Below are positions 1 through 4,652 of a stretch of DNA of 5,122 nt, one piece after another; within the stretch, counting starts at the first letter, position 1, and each line of letters opens with the position of its first letter. Position numbers and translations under genes: made by a program. Source of the DNA: an uncultured Caulobacteraceae bacterium (GTDB lineage Bacteria > Pseudomonadota > Alphaproteobacteria > Caulobacterales > Caulobacteraceae); contig CAMLRH010000207.1 in NCBI GenBank assembly GCA_946482375.1, positions 1 through 5,122 of the forward strand, written 5' to 3'. The notes beneath the pieces are model-generated. The model saw nothing but the letters and a program-made list of their open reading frames with translations. It was not told the DNA's origin and ran no database searches.

Positions 1-93
1 CCCCTCTGGGGGAGCTGTCGCGAAGCGACTGAGGGGGCAGCTCAGCAGGGCCCCCTTCCCCGGCTTCGCCGGGACTTCCCCCAGAGGGGGAAG
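1..93. repeat. Hairpin-rich intergenic repeat with terminal inverted repeats
   Basis: Almost every base here can pair. Bases 1-13 are a perfect inverted copy of 77-89. Three local hairpins are also visible: GTCGC (17-21) with GCGAC (25-29) around GAA; CCCGGC (59-64) with GCCGGG (68-73) around TTC; and CTTCCCCC (75-82) with GGGGGAAG (86-93) around AGA. The left edge may continue outside the window. It lies just beyond the stop codon of the DUF1330 gene, so it probably forms the 3' end of that transcript and may stabilise the mRNA or slow transcription. There is no U-tract after the stems, so it is not a canonical intrinsic terminator. Similar C-rich hairpin blocks recur between genes in Caulobacterales and other GC-rich proteobacteria (from memory, unchecked). 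Confidence 0.7.
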
Positions 94-96
94 ATC

Positions 97-531
97 CTAC
101 TCCCCGAACGCTTCGCCGGGCTGCAGCGGGTTCATGCGGATCAGCCGCGAGTCCTCGACCGCCGCCTGTCGGTGCTTCACGTGCTCGCGATAGTCGGGGT
201 TGGTGACCATGGCGAGGAAGGCCGCCGCGTTCGGGTATTCGGCGATGAAGGCGAGGTCCCACCTCTCGTCGGCCGGGCCGGTCACCACGCAGTCCGGGCG
301 CCCGGCCCAGACCTGGCGGCCGCCCAGCGAGCGGAAGACCTCCGCCGAGGTCCGGCCATACTCGCGGTAGGCGTCGAGCCCGCTCATGCCCTTGCCGTGG
401 TTGGGATGGCCTTCGGGATACTTCGCCTGTGCGTTCAGGCGCACGAGGTTCAGCATCTGGATCGGCTCGTCACGCGGCAGGGCTTTGAAGGCGTCGAACT
501 GTTCGCGGGTCGGGTCGATGCTGCTGCTCAT
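97..531 (-). CDS. DUF1330 domain-containing protein
   Basis: A 144-residue soluble protein with no signal peptide or membrane segment. It resembles the DUF1330 family, small proteins of the dimeric alpha/beta-barrel (ferredoxin-like) superfamily whose biochemical role is not established. Supporting features are the early strand PIQMLNLVRL (about residues 23-32), the Tyr-Gly pair in AYREYGRTSAEVF (about 54-66), and the late segment EYPNAAAFLAMVTNPDYREH (about 98-117), which matches the family's 'YPS..AF..M..d..Y....hR..al.dsrl' pattern. The ATG at 531-529 overlaps the stop of the upstream TPM gene as ATGA, and only a weak AAGAAG ribosome site precedes it, so translation probably depends on coupling to that gene. 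It ends with TAG three bases before a strong hairpin. Family assignment is fairly sure; a link to TPM/LemA function is inferred from position only. Confidence 0.8.
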   Translation of the reverse strand: MSSSIDPTREQFDAFKALPRDEPIQMLNLVRLNAQAKYPEGHPNHGKGMSGLDAYREYGRTSAEVFRSLGGRQVWAGRPDCVVTGPADERWDLAFIAEYPNAAAFLAMVTNPDYREHVKHRQAAVEDSRLIRMNPLQPGEAFGE

Positions 532-1250
532 GGCTTCTTCTTTCGCGTCGGCTTCTTCGGCGGCAGGACATGGAGTTCGTCGGGCCGCTCGTTGGGATTG
601 TCGCCGGCCGGCGGCACGTGGTGGCTGAGGATCTGGCCGGTGCGCTCTATGGCGGCGACGAAGCCGTCGCCGACCGAGCCGCGCTTGATGCCGCCCACCA
701 GCAGGGCGACGACCTCGTCCCAGACCTGGTGCGGCGCGGCTTCGTAGATACCCTCGTCCGCGATGACCTCGGCGCGATGGTCGGCCAGCGCCACGAACAG
801 CAGCACACCCGTGCGGCCCGCCGTCAGGTGCATGCCCTTGCCGATGAACTGCTGCATGGCCGCGTCGTGGACGCGCTCAGCCTTCACCGACGACGGCGTC
901 AGGAAACGGCGTACGGGCGGGATGGCGACGAGCAGGGCGACCACGACGAACACCGCCGCCTGCAGCAGGATGTATGTGGAAAGCGCCGATAGCACGGTGG
1001 CGTCGCTGGCGGCGGCATGGCCGATCTCCCAGCCGCCGAAGGCCCGCGTCAGCGCCTGCGGCCGAAAGCCCAGCAGGAGCGCCAGCGCCGGCAGCACCAG
1101 CGCCGCGCCCGCGGCCCAGGCCAGCGGCGTCTCGCGATAGTCCGACACCTCGTCGGCGACGATGCAGTAAATCTCGCCGGCGGTGGTCATCTCTGCCGTG
1201 GCGATGGCCTCGGCGATGCGCTCGTGGTCGCCTTGCGTGATCCCGACCAT
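528..1250 (-). CDS. TPM-domain membrane protein (second TPM paralogue, no signal peptide)
   Basis: A 240-residue protein of the TPM (TLP18.3/Psb32/MOLO-1) family. The N-terminal strand GEIYCIVADEVSDY (about residues 25-38) begins the TPM fold. Two hydrophobic segments follow (about 43-61 and 89-111), then the rest of the domain: HDAAMQQFIGKGMHLT, GRTGVLLFVALADHRAEVIAD and GIYEAAPHQVWDEVV (about 128-181). The polar tail ends in KKPTRKKKP. This layout, a membrane hairpin within the TPM region and a tail like PxxGDxNERPDEL, is one I recall for the shorter TPM protein found next to LemA/TPM genes. The chosen ATG at 1250-1248 overlaps the upstream gene's TGA as TGATG and follows GGGGGG about 5 nt upstream. 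An in-frame ATG at 1373 would add 41 Arg-rich residues lying inside the upstream gene and is rejected. Function is probably envelope-related; no enzymatic role is shown. Confidence 0.82.
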   Translation of the reverse strand: MVGITQGDHERIAEAIATAEMTTAGEIYCIVADEVSDYRETPLAWAAGAALVLPALALLLGFRPQALTRAFGGWEIGHAAASDATVLSALSTYILLQAAVFVVVALLVAIPPVRRFLTPSSVKAERVHDAAMQQFIGKGMHLTAGRTGVLLFVALADHRAEVIADEGIYEAAPHQVWDEVVALLVGGIKRGSVGDGFVAAIERTGQILSHHVPPAGDNPNERPDELHVLPPKKPTRKKKP

Positions 1251-2008
1251 CACCAGCCCCCCGAAGAACCGCCGCCGCCGAACGAGCCGCCGCCGCCGGA
1301 GAAGCCGCCGCCCCCGCCCGACCAGCCGCCGCGATGGCCGCCGCCCGAACCCATGCCCGACAGGATGATCCACGGCAGCGCCGCGCCAAGGCCGCTACGG
1401 CGGCGCCGTCGCCCGAACATGCCGCTCAGCATCATGAAGATCATGAACATGATGAAGAGCATGGCCAACGGTGGCGGGCCCGAGCCCTGGAACCGACCCT
1501 GCGGCTCGGCCGCCTGCGCCACCACCGCCTTCGCCTGATCGTCGGGCAGGCTGAGCTGCTGGACGATGGCGTCGGTCCCGGCGACCACGCCGCCGGCCAT
1601 GTCGCCGTCGCGGAAGCGCGGCAGCACCTGCTCCTGGAGGATCAGCGAGGAGAGCGCGTCGGTGAGCACAGGCTCCAGGCCATAGCCGACCTCGATGCGC
1701 ACCTTTCGCTCGCTGGGCGCGACGATAAGGAGGGCGCCGTTGTCCTCCTTCGCCTGGCCGATCTTCCAGTGACGGCCGAGCTGGTAGCCGTAATCCTCGA
1801 TCTCGTAACCCTGCAGATCCGGCAGGGTGACGACCACCACCTGCCTTGTCGTCTGCTGCTCCAGCGTCGCCAGCTTCGCCGTCAGCTGCTGCTCCGTCGC
1901 GGGCGAGAGGATGTTGGCGTTATCGACCACCCTCCCCGTCAGCGGCGGGAAGGTCGGAGCGGCGAACGCGGGGACCGTCAGTAGAAACGCGAACAGCACC
2001 CCCAACAT
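1250..2008 (-). CDS. TPM-domain protein, secreted and membrane-anchored, Gly-rich tail (YgcG-like)
   Basis: A 252-residue protein. Residues 1-16 form a signal peptide with a likely cleavage at AFA|A. The TPM domain (about 20-155) shows GRVVDNANILSP, QVVVVTLPDLQGYEIEDYG, NGALLIVAPSERKVRIEVGYGLE and the late LILQEQVLPRFRDGDMAGG, the hallmarks of the YgcG/TPM family. A very Met-rich membrane segment follows (about 180-198), then RRRRR, then a tail of Gly, Ser and Trp (about 216-252, ending SSGGW), typical of this family. Topology is most likely a periplasmic TPM domain with a C-terminal anchor. The ATG at 2008-2006 is preceded by GGGAG 7 nt away (2016-2020). An upstream in-frame ATG at 2335 would read through the intergenic repeat and lemA and is rejected. 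It sits downstream of lemA and overlaps the second TPM gene by one base. TPM domains elsewhere act in photosystem repair or as phosphatases; the role here is unknown. Confidence 0.88.
   Translation of the reverse strand: MLGVLFAFLLTVPAFAAPTFPPLTGRVVDNANILSPATEQQLTAKLATLEQQTTRQVVVVTLPDLQGYEIEDYGYQLGRHWKIGQAKEDNGALLIVAPSERKVRIEVGYGLEPVLTDALSSLILQEQVLPRFRDGDMAGGVVAGTDAIVQQLSLPDDQAKAVVAQAAEPQGRFQGSGPPPLAMLFIMFMIFMMLSGMFGRRRRRSGLGAALPWIILSGMGSGGGHRGGWSGGGGGFSGGGGSFGGGGSSGGW
1264..1350. repeat. Low-complexity GGC/CCG tract encoding the Gly-rich tail
   Basis: A stretch of near-repeating CCG/GCC triplets on the plus strand, which encodes runs such as GGGGGFSGGGGSFGGGG on the minus strand. The repeat lies in coding sequence and explains the Pro- and Arg-rich spurious reading frames on the other strand. 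Such tracts can change length in whole-codon steps by replication slippage, so tail length may vary between strains. Confidence 0.6.
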
Positions 2009-2015
2009 CCGATTG

Positions 2016-2020
2016 CTCCC
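2016..2020 (-). promoter_or_regulatory. Ribosome binding site fixing the start of the first TPM gene
   Basis: On the minus strand GGGAG lies 7 nt before the ATG at 2008-2006. It is also directly before the codons of a good signal peptide. Together these decide the start in favour of 2008 over the in-frame ATG at 2335. Confidence 0.6.
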
Positions 2021-2026
2021 GCCCCC

Positions 2027-2048
2027 GGGTCCGACCGTTGGTCGGCCC
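2027..2048. other. Stable hairpin just upstream of the first TPM gene's ribosome site
   Basis: CCGACC (2031-2036) pairs with GGTCGG (2040-2045) around a 3-nt loop. Three more G-C pairs (2027-2029 with 2046-2048) extend the stem past one unpaired base (T2030). In minus-strand RNA it sits 6 nt upstream of GGGAG, so it could separate lemA translation from TPM translation or act as a processing or RNA-stability point. It may also simply be the edge of the neighbouring repeat. Confidence 0.5.
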
Positions 2049-2064
2049 GAGGATGAACTCCGGC

Positions 2065-2120
2065 GGGAGCCCAAGCGGCCTAGCCGCAGACTCAGCTTGG
2101 GTCCCCGCCTGCGCGGGGAC
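2065..2120. repeat. Interspersed palindromic repeat between lemA and the first TPM gene
   Basis: Two adjoining dyads share the base at 2101. The first pairs CCCAAGC (2070-2076) with GCTTGGG (2095-2101) and has an alternative inner hairpin GCGGC (2075-2079) with GCCGC (2083-2087). The second pairs GTCCCCGC (2101-2108) with GCGGGGAC (2113-2120) around CTGC. The motif 'CTCAGCTTGGGTCCCCGC...GCGGGGAC' reads on the plus strand as AWVPACAGT, the kind of spurious peptide often produced by dispersed REP-like elements in alphaproteobacteria (recalled, not searched). It lies 25 nt past the lemA stop codon with no U-tract, so it more likely modulates or stabilises the lemA 3' end than acts as a strict terminator. 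Confidence 0.65.
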
Positions 2121-2145
2121 AATCGGGTGAGGGAAAGCACGAGTG

Positions 2146-2838
2146 TTACTGGACCGTAGCCGGAGCCGTGTTCGTGGTAGGCGTCGGCATCGGGGCGGGA
2201 CCCGCGCCCGGCGAGGCGCCGTTGACGGTGGGGGCAGCCGGACGGTCGAACGTCACCGTCGGCGCGGTTTGCGCTTGCGGCGAGGCGGCGAACATCTGCG
2301 CCGGGCGGGCCCAGCGGTGGACGGTGCCGGCCCACAGGGCGCCCGGGAAGGTCCGAATCTCGGTGTTGTAGGCGCGCGCGGCCTCGTTGTAGTCGCGCCG
2401 GGCGATGGAGATGCGGTTCTCCGTTCCCTCCAGCTGGCTCTGCAGGGCCAGGAAGTTCTGGTTCGACTTCAGGTCCGGATAGCGTTCCTGGATCATCATC
2501 AGCCGGCCGAGCACGCCCGACAGCTGGTCCTGCGCCTGCTGGAAGCGCTGGAACTGGGCGGGGTCGGTGATGGTGTCGGCGTTGACCTGGACCTGGGTGG
2601 CGCTGGCGCGGGCCTCGGTGACGGCCACCAGCACGTCACGCTCCTGGTTGGCGTAGCCCTGCACGGTGTTGACGAGGTTGGGGATCAGGTCGGAGCGGCG
2701 CTGGTACTGGTTCTGCACCTCGCCCCACTGCGCCTTCACCTGCTCGTCGAGCGTGGGAATGGTGTTGATGCCGCACGCGCTGAGCAGCATGGCGACGGCA
2801 AGCGCGGGCACAACCCGCAAGGATTTCCAGGACGGCAT
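2146..2838 (-). CDS. lemA: LemA family lipoprotein
   Basis: A 230-residue protein. The N-terminus has a basic start, a hydrophobic stretch and the lipobox LLSAC with Cys22, so it is probably a lipoprotein. The LemA domain (about residues 25-185) is clear: QNQYQRRSDLIPNLVNTVQG (42-61), ERYPDLKSNQNFLALQSQLE (118-137) and GTENRISIARRDYNEAARAY (138-157), followed by YNTEIRTFPG. It is mostly helical and probably forms an antiparallel bundle. After the usual family end ('F.A.P.AQ.AP.V.F', about 183-198) it carries roughly 30 extra Pro/Ala/Thr/Gly-rich, probably disordered, residues. The ATG at 2838-2836 follows GGAGAGGG about 9 nt upstream. A longer in-frame start at 3489 would overlap the exporter gene and is rejected. 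LemA proteins are commonly encoded beside TPM proteins, as here; their function is not settled. Confidence 0.93.
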   Translation of the reverse strand: MPSWKSLRVVPALAVAMLLSACGINTIPTLDEQVKAQWGEVQNQYQRRSDLIPNLVNTVQGYANQERDVLVAVTEARASATQVQVNADTITDPAQFQRFQQAQDQLSGVLGRLMMIQERYPDLKSNQNFLALQSQLEGTENRISIARRDYNEAARAYNTEIRTFPGALWAGTVHRWARPAQMFAASPQAQTAPTVTFDRPAAPTVNGASPGAGPAPMPTPTTNTAPATVQ

Positions 2839-2924
2839 GGACGGTTTCCCTCTCCGGTTCGCGCGGCAAGCGCGGCCATGAGGAAAGATATAGGCCCCTC
2901 GCCCGCCTTGCGGGAGATCAACAA
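2839..2924 (-). promoter_or_regulatory. Intergenic region with possible lemA promoter and weak hairpin
   Basis: This 86-bp gap separates the sulfur-exporter gene from lemA. Minus-strand reading shows a small CCCGC/GCGGG hairpin (2902-2906 with 2910-2914) 10 nt past the exporter stop, without a U-tract. It also shows an AT-rich CTATATC at about 2886-2892, which is a plausible -10 element for lemA, but I see no convincing -35. The ribosome site GGAGAGGG of lemA is near 2848-2855. A gcgcggc direct repeat (2861-2867 and 2870-2876) is also present. Terminator and promoter functions are tentative. Confidence 0.35.
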
Positions 2925-3713
2925 TCAAACGAGCAGTGCTGTTGCGGCCTGCCAGGCGACATAGGCCGCGACGATGAGGATCAGACCGGCGAAGAGACGC
3001 CTGGCGAGGAGCGCGCGGGAGGCGAGCGCCCGAGCCGCGGGGGAGCCCGCCAAGACACCGACGAAGCCGCCCATCACCAGCATGGCGAAGAGCGTCCAGT
3101 CCACGAGGCCCGAGACCGCGTAGTTGGCCGAAGTCGCCGCGCCAAACAGCGACACCGACACCAGCGATGAGGCGGCGGCGTTGGCCAGCGTCATGCCGGT
3201 CGCGGCCATCAGTCCCGGCGCGATGAGGAAGCCGCCGCCGATGCCGAAGAAGCCCGCGGCGAAACCGGTCAGCAAGCCGACGGGCGCGAGGCGGTAGACC
3301 AGCCGCGTGTTCAGGCGCACGGAGGGATCGCCTTCGCCCGCGTTCTTGCGCAGCATCGAGAGCGCCACGGCCGCCATCGCCACGGCGAAGAAGAGCAGCA
3401 GCTGCTGGCCGTCCATCTGTTTGGCGAGCGTCGAGCCGATCAAGGCGCCCGCCAGTCCCGCCGCGCCGAAGACCAGCGCACAGGGCCACTTCACGCGGCC
3501 CGCCCGCGCGTTCATGGCCAGACCGCCCAGCGCATTCACCGCCACCGCCGCGGCCGAGGTGCCGATGGCGATGTGCGGGTCCTGAACACCCACGGCGTAG
3601 AGCAGCAGCGGCGCGGCCAGCACCGACCCGCCGCCGCCGAACACGGCCAGCAGGAAGCCGACGAGGGCTCCGCTCGCCAGCGCCATGCCGAGGGTGAGGA
3701 TCGAAGGGTCCAT
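2925..3713 (-). CDS. Sulfite exporter TauE/SafE (TSUP) family permease
   Basis: A 262-residue integral membrane protein with about eight hydrophobic segments in two similar halves. Each half carries the TSUP family glycine motif: FGGGGS (25-30) in the first and GFFGIGGGFLIAPGLM (154-169) in the second. AIGTSAAAVAVNALGG (49-64) and NAAASSLVSVSLFGA (178-192) are the matching segments that follow. Family members move sulfur oxyanions or organosulfonates across the inner membrane. Its position directly behind a rhodanese and a BigR-like regulator suggests export of sulfite or thiosulfate made during persulfide detoxification. The ATG at 3713-3711 is 3 nt past the rhodanese stop and lacks a clear ribosome site, so coupled translation is likely. 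An internal ATG (Met10) is a weaker alternative start. Substrate is inferred from context. Confidence 0.9.
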   Translation of the reverse strand: MDPSILTLGMALASGALVGFLLAVFGGGGSVLAAPLLLYAVGVQDPHIAIGTSAAAVAVNALGGLAMNARAGRVKWPCALVFGAAGLAGALIGSTLAKQMDGQQLLLFFAVAMAAVALSMLRKNAGEGDPSVRLNTRLVYRLAPVGLLTGFAAGFFGIGGGFLIAPGLMAATGMTLANAAASSLVSVSLFGAATSANYAVSGLVDWTLFAMLVMGGFVGVLAGSPAARALASRALLARRLFAGLILIVAAYVAWQAATALLV

Positions 3714-3716
3714 GGC

Positions 3717-4250
3717 TTAAGCCGTGCGGGGTCGGTTCCAGGGCGCGATCGCCAGCACCCTCGCCATGCCACAGAAGCCGGTGACGCCGGCGAAGGTCAG
3801 GCCCGCGCCGACGAAGGCGGGGATGGCGAAGAAGCCGGGGTGGACCGTCAGGCCGAGGATCGTGCCGATCAGCACCAGAGCGCCGGCGCCGATCTGGACC
3901 TGCCGGAACATCTCCAGCGGCGCCTTGGCGTCGGTTTCGAGCGGCAGGCCCGCCTTCGCCCAGCCGTCCAGCCCGCCGTCGAGAACGAAGGCCTCGCCCT
4001 CGACGCGGGCGGCCAGCCGCGCGCAGTTGGCGCCGGTGCGCATGCCGGTCTTGCAGGTGAAGACGACATCGCGGCCGGGCTCGATGGTCAGGTGCGCCGC
4101 CTCGAAGGCGGAGATCGGGCGCGACAGGGCGCCCTTCACGTGGATACGGGCGAACTCGTCGGGCTCACGGATGTCGACGAGCACGGCGCGGCCGGACTTC
4201 AGCCGTTGCGCGACGTCGGCGGGATTGAGCGCGGTCAAGGTGGCGGTCAT
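3717..4250 (-). CDS. Rhodanese domain fused to DUF2892 membrane domain (YgaP-like)
   Basis: A 177-residue protein. Residues about 5-105 are a rhodanese domain: AVLVDIREPDEFARIHVKGA (22-41), the active-site loop CKTGMR starting at Cys66, and FVLDGGLDGWAKAGLP (88-103), the usual end of the domain. Cys66 would carry the persulfide. Residues about 115-170 form a DUF2892 domain with two membrane helices (about 118-136 and 138-158) and the family-type Cys in GFCGMA (Cys160). This is the layout and size of E. coli YgaP, a membrane-anchored rhodanese. The ATG at 4250-4248 overlaps the repressor stop as ATGA. Between regulator and exporter genes, the likely role is accepting or transferring sulfane sulfur at the inner face of the membrane, for example to sulfite or to thiol carriers. 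That role is inference; the fold and active-site loop are clear. Confidence 0.92.
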   Translation of the reverse strand: MTATLTALNPADVAQRLKSGRAVLVDIREPDEFARIHVKGALSRPISAFEAAHLTIEPGRDVVFTCKTGMRTGANCARLAARVEGEAFVLDGGLDGWAKAGLPLETDAKAPLEMFRQVQIGAGALVLIGTILGLTVHPGFFAIPAFVGAGLTFAGVTGFCGMARVLAIAPWNRPRTA

Positions 4251-4579
4251 CGGGATGGGCTCACTTCAGAAGGACAAAAAATCTCGGCCAGCGTTCCCAC
4301 CACCTTCACGGCGGCGGGGTCGGCGACCCGGTACCAGATGGATTGGCCGTCGCGGCGGGTCGCCACGACGCCCTCCTCGCGGAGCACCGCGAGGTGCTGG
4401 GACAGCGCCGACTGCGACAGGCCGACGAGCGGTTGCAGCTCGCCGACGGTCCGTTCGCCGTCGCCCAGTTGGCACAGGATCATCAGCCGCCGCTCGTTGG
4501 CGAGTGCGCGCAGCAGCTTGGCGGCGTCTCCGGCGCTGGCCTCGAAGCGGGTGAGATCGAAGGTCGAAAGATCGAACAT
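4247..4579 (-). CDS. bigR: ArsR-family persulfide-responsive repressor (BigR/SqrR type)
   Basis: A 110-residue winged-helix protein. LLRALANERRLMILCQL (22-38) is the dimer and H2 region, ERTVGELQPLVGLSQSALSQ (42-61) followed by HLAVLREEGVV (62-72) is the helix-turn-helix, and RRDGQSIWYRV (75-85) is the wing. Only two cysteines occur, Cys36 and Cys102, 66 residues apart. The same spacing is found in BigR of Xylella (Cys42/Cys108) and SqrR of Rhodobacter (Cys41/Cys107), where the pair forms a di- or polysulfide bond and releases DNA (known for those proteins). No obvious metal-binding CxC of classical ArsR is present. It heads a minus-strand operon with rhodanese and exporter, and probably represses itself and the divergent dioxygenase. 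No ribosome site precedes the ATG at 4579-4577. The symbol is by resemblance. Confidence 0.88.
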   Translation of the reverse strand: MFDLSTFDLTRFEASAGDAAKLLRALANERRLMILCQLGDGERTVGELQPLVGLSQSALSQHLAVLREEGVVATRRDGQSIWYRVADPAAVKVVGTLAEIFCPSEVSPSR

Positions 4580-4586
4580 GAGCGCA

Positions 4587-4614
4587 GATATATGAGTTGT
4601 TTCTAAATTAGCAA
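4587..4614 (-). promoter_or_regulatory. Promoter candidate for the repressor operon
   Basis: On the minus strand TTGCTA (4614-4609) is followed after 16 bp by TATATC (4592-4587). This predicts transcription starting near 4580, at or beside the repressor ATG. It overlaps the dyad at 4590-4624, fitting autorepression. Assigned by eye from sigma-70-like elements. Confidence 0.5.
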
Positions 4615-4624
4615 GTACTTATAT
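4590..4624. promoter_or_regulatory. Putative repressor operator, extended dyad centred on A4607
   Basis: The core CTAA-A-TTAG (4603-4611) is a perfect palindrome around A4607. Flanking bases extend the symmetry: TT at 4600-4601 with AA at 4613-4614, TGA-type arm 4595-4597 with 4617-4619, and ATAT at 4590-4593 with ATAT at 4621-4624. By my count 13 of 17 base pairs in each half match. It is AT-rich in a GC-rich window and lies in the spacers of both divergent promoters, so one repressor dimer could shut both. BigR-type operators are described as AT-rich palindromes; binding here is inference. Confidence 0.6.
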
Positions 4625-4625
4625 G
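4597..4625 (+). promoter_or_regulatory. Promoter candidate for the divergent dioxygenase gene
   Basis: TTGTTT (4597-4602) is followed after 17 bp by TATATG (4620-4625), a good sigma-70-like pair. It predicts a start near 4632 and a short leader that still contains the AAGGAGG ribosome site. The -10 element overlaps the ATG at 4623, which argues against that ATG as the translation start. Confidence 0.55.
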
Positions 4626-4637
4626 AAGCCGGCAGCC

Positions 4638-4644
4638 AAGGAGG
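4638..4644 (+). promoter_or_regulatory. Ribosome binding site deciding the dioxygenase start
   Basis: AAGGAGG lies 8 nt before the ATG at 4653, an ideal spacing. The in-frame ATG at 4623 has no comparable site and sits inside the -10 element, so 4653 is preferred. Confidence 0.8.
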
Positions 4645-4652
4645 CTCCCGAT

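Noticed and set aside
75..93. Hairpin as a classical intrinsic terminator for DUF1330
   Set aside because: The stem is strong but is followed by G/C-rich sequence with no U-tract in the minus-strand RNA.
1264..1350. GC triplet repeats as a tandem repeat or CRISPR-like array
   Set aside because: There are no regular unit and spacer sequences. The pattern is explained by glycine codons in the TPM protein tail.
1251..1373. N-terminal extension of the second TPM protein to an ATG at 1373
   Set aside because: The 41 extra residues are an out-of-frame reading of the Gly-rich tail of the upstream gene.
2085..2130. Short plus-strand peptide reading AWVPACAGT
   Set aside because: It is a typical spurious translation of an interspersed palindromic repeat, without a ribosome site or conserved protein context.
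2009..2335. N-terminal extension of the first TPM protein to an ATG at 2335
   Set aside because: It reads through the interspersed repeat and the lemA gene. The start at 2008 has a signal peptide and a GGGAG site.
2839..3489. N-terminal extension of LemA to an ATG at 3489
   Set aside because: The extension is Arg-rich without domain features, overlaps the exporter gene, and hides the lipoprotein signal and ribosome site at 2838.
3573..4595. Long plus-strand open frame of 340 codons antisense to the rhodanese and repressor genes
   Set aside because: It is a by-product of high GC and codon bias. It has no recognisable domain, no ribosome site, and runs through three well-supported genes.
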